This document shows positions 1 to 5,722 of a DNA stretch of 7,143 nt, in pieces. Origin of the DNA: an uncultured Clostridium sp. (GTDB taxonomy: Bacteria > Bacillota > Clostridia > TANB77 > CAG-508); NCBI GenBank assembly GCA_946545035.1, contig CAMNND010000052.1, forward strand, positions 1 through 7,143. The letters are read 5' to 3'. The position numbers and the translations under genes were made by a program. The notes under the pieces are model-generated. The model did not search any database. It was not told where the DNA came from and worked only from the letters and a program-made list of their open reading frames with translations. Each line of letters starts with the position of its first letter. Position 1 is the stretch's first letter.

Positions 1-1011
1 GGAGTTGTTATAGATCATAAGTCAGTAATTGATTTTATGAGTGTGTTTACAGATAAATTTGATATTAATTCTGAAGATAGAATAGCAAATCAAGCACCTT
101 TTGATTTCGATGTATCGGTTAAAGATATATATTCATCAATGAAAGTTGGCGCAACACTTGTAATTGTACCTAAGAAACTTTTTTCAAAACCAGCTGAATT
201 ATTAGATTATCTTTGTGATAACAGAGCTACAACTTTAATCTGGGCAGTATCAGCACTATGTTTAGTAACAACATTCCATGGACTTGACTATAAAGTCCCA
301 GAGCATGTTAATAAGGTTTTATTTAGTGGAGAAGTGATGCCTCTTAAACATTTAAAACAATGGATAGAGCATTTACCAAATGCAACATTTGTTAATCTAT
401 ATGGTCCAACGGAGATAACATGTAACTGCACATATTATATTGTTGATAATAAGAAAGAGTATGAAGAGAAGATTCCAATAGGAATTCCATTTGAGAACAA
501 AGAAATTCTTTTATTAGATGAAGATGATAATCTAGTAACTGAAGATGGAAAAATTGGAGAAATTTGTGTAAGAGGAAATTCATTAGCACTTGGATACTAT
601 GGTAATTTTGAACAATCAAATAAGAGCTTTGTTCAAAATCCTTTAAATAATAAATATAGAGATATGATTTATAAAACTGGTGATTTGGGATATTATAAAG
701 AGAAAAATCTTATGTTTTCTGGAAGAAAGGATTTCCAAATAAAACACCAAGGCCATAGAATTGAACTGGAAGAAATTCAAATTGCATTAGAAAAGATAGA
801 TGAAATTAAAAGAGCCTGTGTTCTTTATAATGAGGCAAAAAGTAAAATCTATGCTTATTATATTGGTGATATTGATAAAAAAGGAATTCATGAAAAATTA
901 TCTGGAATATTGCCAGTATTTATGATGCCTAATGTTATGATTCCAGTTGAGGAGTTTCCATTAACAAAGAATGGTAAAATAGATAGAAAAGCTTTAGCTG
1001 AAATAAAATAG
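1..1011 (+). CDS. Amino-acid adenylation enzyme, DltA/NRPS A-domain type (5' end missing)
   Basis: ATP-dependent enzyme that activates an amino acid as its adenylate and loads it on a carrier protein in the cytoplasm. The frame is open from base 1, so the gene starts upstream; an ATG at 37 is internal. The 336 residues present match the last two thirds of a roughly 500-residue stand-alone A domain. The first residues (GVVIDH) end the A3 P-loop region. Others, in order, are FDVS (A4, bases 106-117), NLYGPTE (A5, 394-414), YKTGDLG (A7), GRKDFQIKHQGHRIELEE (A8) and NGKIDRKAL (A10, with the catalytic lysine at 976-978). There is no condensation or fused carrier domain, and the stop is followed by GGAGG and the next gene, as in a dlt-like operon. 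Lysine at 121-123 falls where DltA has methionine, so D-alanine is unlikely to be the substrate. Family is certain; substrate is inferred. Confidence 0.93.
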   Translation, partial: GVVIDHKSVIDFMSVFTDKFDINSEDRIANQAPFDFDVSVKDIYSSMKVGATLVIVPKKLFSKPAELLDYLCDNRATTLIWAVSALCLVTTFHGLDYKVPEHVNKVLFSGEVMPLKHLKQWIEHLPNATFVNLYGPTEITCNCTYYIVDNKKEYEEKIPIGIPFENKEILLLDEDDNLVTEDGKIGEICVRGNSLALGYYGNFEQSNKSFVQNPLNNKYRDMIYKTGDLGYYKEKNLMFSGRKDFQIKHQGHRIELEEIQIALEKIDEIKRACVLYNEAKSKIYAYYIGDIDKKGIHEKLSGILPVFMMPNVMIPVEEFPLTKNGKIDRKALAEIK

Positions 1012-1021
1012 GGAGGATAAA

Positions 1022-2176
1022 ATGGAAAAAGAGCTTATAAAAAAAATAGCTGAGAATTATGAGACTCCAACATATGTTTTTGATATTAAAACATTAAAAG
1101 ATAGAATTAAATATTTAAGAGATTCACTTCCTGGAAAGGTTAAGCTTTGTTATGCAATAAAAGCAAATACTTTTATTGTTAAAGATATTGAAAATGATGT
1201 TGATAGATTTGAAGTATGCTCTAATGGAGAATACGAAATATGTCATGAAAAAGAAGTGGTTAGTAATAAGATTTTAATATCTGGAATTAACAAAGATTCT
1301 AAATTAATTAATAAAATAATTGGTGAAAGCGATATTAGAATGTTTTCTATTGAATCTATGTCTCAATTTGAGAGCTTAAAGAATCAAAAAGAAAATGTTA
1401 AGATTATTATTAGAATAACAAGTGGAAATCAATTTGGAATTAATGAGGATGAATGTAAGGAAATAATAATGAATAGAGCTGATTATCCTCATATAGAGAT
1501 TGTTGGTGTTCAATACTTTACGGGAACACAAAAAAATTCAATGAAGGTTCTAAAAAAAGAGCTTGAATATATGGATAATCTTATTGAAAAAATTGAAAAC
1601 GATTGCAATTTTAAGATAAAAGAGCTAGAGTTTGGTACAGGATTTCCAGTGCATTATTTTAGTAATGAATCTTTTGATGAAGATACCTTTATGAAAGAGT
1701 TTTCGGATCTATTAAACAATTTAAGATTTAATGGTGATGTAATACTTGAAATCGGAAGAAGTATTGCTGCGAGCTCTGGAATGTATTTAACTAAAGTTGT
1801 TGATAAGAAAATTAATAAGGATGAAAGATTTGCAATAGTTGATGGCGGAATTAACCATTTAGTATATTATGGACAATTTATGGCAATGAAAGTACCTCAC
1901 ATGGAAATTTATCCCGAAAGGGCAAATGAAAATCCAGACGTATGGAATATTTGTGGATCACTTTGTACTATAAATGATATTTTGGTAAAAAAGCTTGAGG
2001 TATCTAATTTGCAAGTAGGAGATATACTTGTATTTAAGAATACGGGGGCATATAGCATGACAGAAGGAATTTCTTTATTTTTAAGTAGAGATTTACCACA
2101 AGTATTAATTAATGATGAAAATAATAATATAAGGGTTGCAAGAAAGATTACACCGACTTATAATTTTAATATGTAA
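1022..2176 (+). CDS. Fold-type III PLP-dependent decarboxylase (Orn/DAP/Arg decarboxylase 2 family), possibly acting on a carrier-bound amino acid
   Basis: 384 residues covering the alanine-racemase-like barrel (about 1-260) and the C-terminal beta domain. Visible family motifs are YAIKAN with the PLP lysine K47, GTGFP (205-209, PLP phosphate loop), EIGR (243-246), CGSLC with the likely catalytic cysteine C315 and nearby D319, and GAY (342-344). Start chosen at the ATG 5 nt after GGAGG; only 10 nt separate it from the upstream stop. In LysA and ODC a histidine in the GxxxHxGS motif stacks on the PLP ring; here the segment reads GVQYFTGT, with F166 in that place. Members of this family include LysA, ornithine decarboxylase and BtrK, which decarboxylates glutamate bound to the BtrI carrier. 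Lying between an adenylation gene and a carrier gene, a BtrK-like role is the best inference. Free diaminopimelate decarboxylation to lysine, then loaded by the upstream enzyme, is the main alternative. Confidence 0.88.
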   Translation: MEKELIKKIAENYETPTYVFDIKTLKDRIKYLRDSLPGKVKLCYAIKANTFIVKDIENDVDRFEVCSNGEYEICHEKEVVSNKILISGINKDSKLINKIIGESDIRMFSIESMSQFESLKNQKENVKIIIRITSGNQFGINEDECKEIIMNRADYPHIEIVGVQYFTGTQKNSMKVLKKELEYMDNLIEKIENDCNFKIKELEFGTGFPVHYFSNESFDEDTFMKEFSDLLNNLRFNGDVILEIGRSIAASSGMYLTKVVDKKINKDERFAIVDGGINHLVYYGQFMAMKVPHMEIYPERANENPDVWNICGSLCTINDILVKKLEVSNLQVGDILVFKNTGAYSMTEGISLFLSRDLPQVLINDENNNIRVARKITPTYNFNM

Positions 2177-2190
2177 GAGGAGGATAAAAT

Positions 2191-2421
2191 ATGGAAGAGT
2201 TAATTGAAATTTTAGAGGAAATTGAACCAGGAGTTGATTATGAAAATTGTACTACTCTAATTGATGATAATTATTTAGATTCATTAGCGATTATTTCTTT
2301 AGTTGCAGAAATTGAAGAGGCTTTTGATGTGCAAATACCAACAGTTGAAATAATACCAGATAATTTTAATTCAGCAAAAGCATTATGGGAATTAATAGAG
2401 CGTTTAAAGGAAGAGGAGTAG
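2191..2421 (+). CDS. Peptidyl/acyl carrier protein, DltC-like
   Basis: Small acidic 76-residue protein of the carrier fold. The motif YLDSLAIISLVAEIEEAF places the phosphopantetheine attachment serine at S31, directly after the Leu-Asp pair and at the start of helix 2, as in DltC and other carriers. Length matches the family (75-85). A GAGGAGG ribosome site at 2177-2183 lies 7 nt before the ATG. It would receive the aminoacyl group from the adenylation enzyme encoded two genes upstream and present it to the PLP enzyme and then to the MBOAT protein. Its stop codon is one base before the next start and its last codons contain the ribosome site of that gene, so the two are probably translationally coupled. 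A phosphopantetheinyl transferase is needed in trans and is not in the window. Confidence 0.92.
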   Translation: MEELIEILEEIEPGVDYENCTTLIDDNYLDSLAIISLVAEIEEAFDVQIPTVEIIPDNFNSAKALWELIERLKEEE

Positions 2422-2422
2422 T

Positions 2423-4033
2423 ATGACATATACAGATTCAGCATTTTTGTTTTGCTTTTTTCCAGTAGCACTTGTTCTATACAATATTCTACCAAAGAAG
2501 TGTAGAGGAACAGTGCTTCTTTTATGTAGTTATGCCTTCTTTTTTATAATTAGTAGAAAATTAATTGTATATATATTAGCTTCTACATTTATAATATGGC
2601 TTTATAGTTTTATTGTTAAAAAGATTCAAAGAAAGCGAGATACAGAGCTTGAAGAATGTAAAAAAGAAGACAGTAAAAATGTAAAAGAAGAAAAGAAAGC
2701 TATTAAGGAAAAATACAAGAAGAAACAAAAGATTTTCTTGATAATATCAATATTAATTAATTTAGGATTATTAGTAGTACTTAAATATAGTGGGTTTATT
2801 GGAAATAACATTAATTCTATTCTAGAATCATTCAAGGTAACAAATAGAATAAATGTCTGGCATTTAGCACTTCCAATTGGAATTTCTTTTTATACATTGC
2901 AAACAATTTCATACGTAACTGATGTACATAAGGGAGTTGTAAAACCGGATACAAATATTGGTAGACTTGCATTGTATTTAGCGTTCTTTCCACAAATAAT
3001 GGAAGGACCAATTTGTAGATATTCTGAAACAGCAGAAAAACTATGGAATGGTGAGCGTACAACATATGAGGGATTAACGTATGGTCTTCAAAGAGTAATT
3101 TTTGGTTTAGGTAAAAAAATAATAATAGCTGATAGATTAAATATTTTAGTGAATGAAATATTTAGTGGTTATGCAGGCCTTGATGGTGGAATGATAGCTG
3201 CTGGAATGATTCTATATACACTTCAATTATATATGGACTTTTCTGGCGTTATGGATATGGCAATCGGTATGGGAGAAGTATTTAACGTTAAATTACCTGA
3301 AAACTTCAAACAGCCATTTTTCTCTAAATCAATATCAGATTTCTGGACAAGGTGGCATATCACACTTGGTGCTTGGATGAGAGATTACATTTATTATCCA
3401 GTCTCAATGTCAAATATTAGCAAAAAAATGACAACAAAATTAAGAAAGAAGATTGGTAATTATTATGGACCATTAATAACAAGTACGGTTGCTTTATTTC
3501 TAGTATGGCTTGCTAATGGATTTTGGCATGGCTCTGCATGGAGTTTTATATTCTATGGAATGTATCATTTCACACTAATTATGCTAGGCAGAATATTTGA
3601 TCCATTGAGTAAGAAAATACTTAATAAACTACATATAGATGCAAAGAAATGGTGGTACAAATTATTCCAGATAGTAAGAACTATCATCTTAGTATTTATT
3701 GGTGAGTTGTTCTTTAGAGCTGAAGGATTGAAAGCTGGATTTACTATGTTTAAGATAATGATATCTAAATTCTCATTTAGATCAATTGCAAACGGTGAAC
3801 TGTTAAATCTTGGCTTAGATATAAAAGATTTAGTTGTTGTCTTAGTATTTACAATTGTTATACTTATAGTTAGTATTTTGAAAGAAAAAGGAATTAATAT
3901 TAGAGAAAAAATTGCTAAACGAAATATAGTGCTTAGATGGACAATTTATCTTATATTAATTATTTCAGTTATAGTATTTGGAGCATACGGAGTAGGATAC
4001 ATTCCTGTTGATCCAATGTATGCGAATTATTAG
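2423..4033 (+). CDS. MBOAT-family membrane O-acyltransferase (DltB/AlgI-like)
   Basis: Multi-pass membrane protein of 536 residues that, in characterised relatives, moves an acyl group from a cytoplasmic donor across the membrane to an extracellular polymer. Hydrophobic segments begin at residues about 6-23, 29-43 and 47-65. MBOAT signatures are LPIGISFYTLQTISYVTDV (150-168), FFPQIMEGPICR, YMDFSGVMDMAIGMG, SDFWTRWHITLG (H312) and NGFWHG with the catalytic histidine H369. It is longer than DltB (about 400) and its motifs and length are closer to AlgI-type proteins that acetylate exopolysaccharide. A lysine/glutamate-rich stretch at residues 66-103 between membrane segments may be a cytoplasmic helical insert. 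The ribosome site lies in the 3' end of the carrier gene, at 2411-2418. Context suggests the donor is the aminoacyl carrier rather than an acetyl donor; the acceptor cannot be read from the sequence. Confidence 0.93.
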   Translation: MTYTDSAFLFCFFPVALVLYNILPKKCRGTVLLLCSYAFFFIISRKLIVYILASTFIIWLYSFIVKKIQRKRDTELEECKKEDSKNVKEEKKAIKEKYKKKQKIFLIISILINLGLLVVLKYSGFIGNNINSILESFKVTNRINVWHLALPIGISFYTLQTISYVTDVHKGVVKPDTNIGRLALYLAFFPQIMEGPICRYSETAEKLWNGERTTYEGLTYGLQRVIFGLGKKIIIADRLNILVNEIFSGYAGLDGGMIAAGMILYTLQLYMDFSGVMDMAIGMGEVFNVKLPENFKQPFFSKSISDFWTRWHITLGAWMRDYIYYPVSMSNISKKMTTKLRKKIGNYYGPLITSTVALFLVWLANGFWHGSAWSFIFYGMYHFTLIMLGRIFDPLSKKILNKLHIDAKKWWYKLFQIVRTIILVFIGELFFRAEGLKAGFTMFKIMISKFSFRSIANGELLNLGLDIKDLVVVLVFTIVILIVSILKEKGINIREKIAKRNIVLRWTIYLILIISVIVFGAYGVGYIPVDPMYANY

Positions 4034-4047
4034 AAAGGTGATTAGAG

Positions 4048-4998
4048 TTGAAAATTAAGATAATAAAATGCATTAGCTTTATATGTATTCTTATGGTACT
4101 TCTAGTGCTATTGTCAATGCTATTTGAACCAAAGAATAATTCTGTTAAAGCTGGTATGCATAATAGAGGAGCAAGTGGTATTTTAGCTGAGCCGGATAAT
4201 ACAATTGATATGGTTGTTGTTGGAAATAGCGAAGCATATACTTCTATAATACCAATGGAACTATGGAATAATTATGGATATACAAGTTATGTATGTGCTT
4301 CTCCAGAGCAACCACTTCCGCTATCTGTAAGATTAGTTGGTGAAGCGGTAAAAAAACAAAAACCTAAAATTGTAATGTTGGAAGCAAGTAACATTAATAT
4401 TAGATATGATCTTTCGGATGGAACTGATCAAATTCTTAATTATGGACTTAAAGTTTTTCAATATCATGATAGATGGAAAAAGTTAAAAAAGGAGGATTTC
4501 ACGACAAGACCTGAGTATACTACTGAAAATTATATGAAGGGATATGAATTTTCTGATGAAATTAGAGGGTTAAAAAAACAGCCAACGAGAGAAAAAAAGA
4601 TGGAATCTGTAGCAATCCCAAGAAGCAATCAGATATATCTAAAAGCAATAAAAAAAATATGTGATCAGGTTGGTGCAAAATTTATTCTAATTAGTATACC
4701 GAGTATTGAATATTGGAGTCATGATACTCATGATGAATTGCAAAGATTTTGCGACAAAAATGGAATAGAATTTTTAGACCTAAATATGAACAAGGAAGAA
4801 ATAGGTATAGATTGGACAAAAGATACAAGTGATAATGGTGGACATTTGAATTATAGAGGGGCATTAAAGACAACGACAGCAATAGGAAAGTATTTAAATG
4901 AAAACAATTTATTAGATAATCATAAAGATGACGATAAATACAGTCATTGGAATGAACAATATGAAAAATATAAGAGAAGAGTTAAAAATAAACTATAA
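4048..4998 (+). CDS. Membrane-anchored SGNH-hydrolase-like protein (DltD/AlgJ-like)
   Basis: 316 residues with a single N-terminal hydrophobic segment (about 7-25) and no lipobox or convincing cleavage site, consistent with a signal anchor holding the rest outside the membrane. VVVGNSEAY carries the SGNH block I serine (S61; GNSE instead of the more usual GDS or GSSE). The C-terminal DNGGHLNYRGA supplies D262 and H266 of a putative triad. The start is the TTG at 4048, 5 nt after AGAAAGGTGA; no in-frame ATG lies upstream of the hydrophobic segment, and one at codon 16 would split it. DltD and AlgJ/AlgX proteins pair with an MBOAT partner to complete acyl transfer to teichoic acid or alginate, and the gene lies 14 nt after the MBOAT gene. 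I infer the same role here. It is the last gene of the operon, followed by a hairpin. Confidence 0.85.
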   Translation: MKIKIIKCISFICILMVLLVLLSMLFEPKNNSVKAGMHNRGASGILAEPDNTIDMVVVGNSEAYTSIIPMELWNNYGYTSYVCASPEQPLPLSVRLVGEAVKKQKPKIVMLEASNINIRYDLSDGTDQILNYGLKVFQYHDRWKKLKKEDFTTRPEYTTENYMKGYEFSDEIRGLKKQPTREKKMESVAIPRSNQIYLKAIKKICDQVGAKFILISIPSIEYWSHDTHDELQRFCDKNGIEFLDLNMNKEEIGIDWTKDTSDNGGHLNYRGALKTTTAIGKYLNENNLLDNHKDDDKYSHWNEQYEKYKRRVKNKL

Positions 4999-5046
4999 TG
5001 GTAAAGGAGATAGGGACAAAGTCCACTATCTCCTTCATTTTACCAT
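4998..5046. terminator. Large palindromic hairpin, probable bidirectional terminator
   Basis: AAGGAGATAG (5004-5013) pairs with CTATCTCCTT (5026-5035). The stem continues as GGAC (5014-5017) with GTCC (5021-5024), around one bulged A and an AAA loop. An outer pairing of ATGGTAA (4998-5004) with TTACCAT (5040-5046) is also possible. The hairpin separates two convergent genes: it starts at the stop codon of the SGNH gene and ends over the stop codon of the minus-strand gene. The flanking T runs are short on both strands (CATTTTACC on plus, CCTTTACC on minus), so termination strength is uncertain. Confidence 0.7.
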
Positions 5047-5345
5047 GCAATCACGTACCACTTCATCTCGGGGTTAGTGTCAAGGGACACCTGGAAAATA
5101 CGGTAGCCTGTCCGAATAAGCTTATTAATAATCGGTTTGCTCATAGTCGGAACCTGGATCGAATTATTTCCCTTGTTCTTTTTGCTCTCAATTTTTGCAC
5201 GCTGGATCTCATTGGTAATGCCCAAGAGCTTTAACCATTCGTGCGGCAGAAGTGGTCTCTTAGTTTGCTGAAGCATGACGGGAGTCGAGGTGAAAACCTC
5301 TTCCTTATCATCGTCTTCGAACTGTTTTCTTGCTTCGCTGTTCAT
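5040..5345 (-). CDS. Hypothetical protein of 101 residues, GC-rich, possibly acquired
   Basis: I do not recognise this protein. It starts MNSEARKQFEDDD and ends in a tryptophan, has no hydrophobic segment or signal peptide, and is acidic at the N terminus and basic in the middle (KIESKKNKG). The segment LPHEWLKLLGI, followed by charged strand-like residues, weakly recalls the swapped-hairpin pattern of AbrB/MazE-type DNA-binding proteins, but this is not enough for a call. Evidence that it is real: GGAGAAAGG 8-9 nt before the ATG, a TTGAAA/TATAAT promoter with a 17-bp spacer upstream, and a hairpin at its end. By hand count bases 5041-5340 are 45% GC (135/300) against about 30% around it, and codon use differs accordingly (CTG, ACC, CCG, GGC). 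It is convergent with the acyltransferase operon and divergent from metK, so it is functionally separate from both. Confidence 0.62.
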   Translation of the reverse strand: MNSEARKQFEDDDKEEVFTSTPVMLQQTKRPLLPHEWLKLLGITNEIQRAKIESKKNKGNNSIQVPTMSKPIINKLIRTGYRIFQVSLDTNPEMKWYVIAW

Positions 5346-5379
5346 AACATTAACCTTTCTCCGTTATCCGGTAGTTGGC

Positions 5380-5399
5380 GTGGGCGTGTGCTAGCCCAC
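5380..5399 (-). other. Hairpin in the leader of the minus-strand gene
   Basis: GTGGGC (5380-5385) pairs with GCCCAC (5394-5399) around an 8-nt loop. It would lie in the untranslated leader of about 70 nt of the minus-strand gene, between its promoter and ribosome site. There is no T run after it, so it is not a terminator. It may protect the mRNA or bind a regulator; no role is shown. Confidence 0.4.
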
Positions 5400-5423
5400 T
5401 AATACAAGTAAACGTATGCATTC

Positions 5424-5447
5424 ATTATAGCACATATTATAGCATAT
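5424..5447. repeat. Tandem 12-bp repeat overlapping the minus-strand promoter
   Basis: ATTATAGCACAT (5424-5435) is followed at once by ATTATAGCATAT (5436-5447), matching at 11 of 12 positions. On the minus strand each copy holds TGCTATAAT, so the -10 hexamer is duplicated one helical turn apart, and only the downstream copy has a -35 box at the right distance. It may be chance in AT-rich DNA, or an operator or a duplication. Confidence 0.5.
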
Positions 5448-5452
5448 TTCAA
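5424..5452 (-). promoter_or_regulatory. Promoter for the minus-strand 101-residue gene
   Basis: Read on the minus strand: TTGAAA (5452-5447), a 17-bp spacer, then TATAAT (5429-5424), with TGC just before the -10. This is close to the vegetative sigma-A consensus. Predicted transcription start is near 5417, giving a leader of about 70 nt. Its -35 box is only 8 bp from the -35 box of the metK promoter, so the two polymerases would compete for the same face of DNA. Confidence 0.65.
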
Positions 5453-5460
5453 ACTTTTTG

Positions 5461-5489
5461 TTGACATATCATTAATATACGCGTATAAT
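5461..5489 (+). promoter_or_regulatory. metK promoter
   Basis: TTGACA (5461-5466), a 17-bp spacer and TATAAT (5484-5489) match the sigma-A consensus exactly. Transcription should start around 5496, a few bases before the SAM-I aptamer, so control of metK is expected to lie mainly in the riboswitch rather than at initiation. Confidence 0.88.
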
Positions 5490-5501
5490 AATCACAATAT
5501 G

Positions 5502-5598
5502 TTATCAAGAGTGGACGAGAGATTCGGCTCAATGACTCCACAGCAACCTGTTAAAAATAAGGTGCTAATACCGACAAAGCAGATGCTTTGGCTGATGA
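5502..5598 (+). promoter_or_regulatory. SAM-I (S-box) riboswitch aptamer upstream of metK
   Basis: The conserved S-box core is visible: TTATCAAGAG at the 5' side, CAGCAACC, then GGTGCTAATACC. Helices by eye: P1 is TTATC (5502-5506) with GATGA (5594-5598), one G-U pair. P2 is GTGGA (5511-5515) with TCCAC (5537-5541), with GAG/CTC (5517-5519/5528-5530) above a bend containing AATGA. P3 is ACCT (5546-5549) with AGGT (5560-5563). P4 is CAAAGC (5575-5580) with GCTTTG (5585-5590). In this family SAM binding stabilises P1 and lets the downstream terminator form, lowering metK expression. A possible antiterminator pairs 5591-5594 with 5632-5635 and 5600-5604 with 5623-5627; it would break both P1 and the terminator, but it is weak. 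A separate perfect 9-bp hairpin, ATTTTATAA (5598-5606) with TTATAAAAT (5614-5622), lies between aptamer and terminator. Confidence 0.93.
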
Positions 5599-5624
5599 TT
5601 TTATAAGTTTTAGTTATAAAATAT

Positions 5625-5654
5625 AAACCTCTAGCATTTAGCTAGAGGTTTTTT
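5625..5654 (+). terminator. Intrinsic terminator of the SAM riboswitch expression platform
   Basis: A perfect 11-bp stem, AAACCTCTAGC (5625-5635) with GCTAGAGGTTT (5641-5651), has an ATTTA loop and runs into six T residues (5649-5654). It lies 27 nt after the aptamer and about 70 nt before metK, the right place for SAM-dependent premature termination. Confidence 0.92.
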
Positions 5655-5722
5655 GAATTTATAAAAATCTACCATAGTAAAAGTATGTAACATATTAATT
5701 TATATAGAAAGAGGGAGATATT

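Noticed and set aside
37..1011. ATG at 37 as the true start of the adenylation gene
   Set aside because: The frame is open upstream to base 1 and encodes the end of the A3 motif (GVVIDH), so the ATG is internal to a larger enzyme.
1022..2176. Calling the PLP enzyme lysA
   Set aside because: The LysA GxHxHxGSQ motif is not kept, and the gene sits between adenylation and carrier genes rather than lysine biosynthesis genes.
1..4998. Calling the operon dltABCD
   Set aside because: Gene order and content differ (an added PLP enzyme, carrier before the MBOAT gene), and the adenylation pocket differs from DltA at position 239.
4998..5234. Plus-strand open frame of 78 codons overlapping the stop of the SGNH gene (TAATG junction)
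   Set aside because: It has no ribosome site before the ATG, starts inside the terminator hairpin, and lies antisense to the better supported minus-strand gene.
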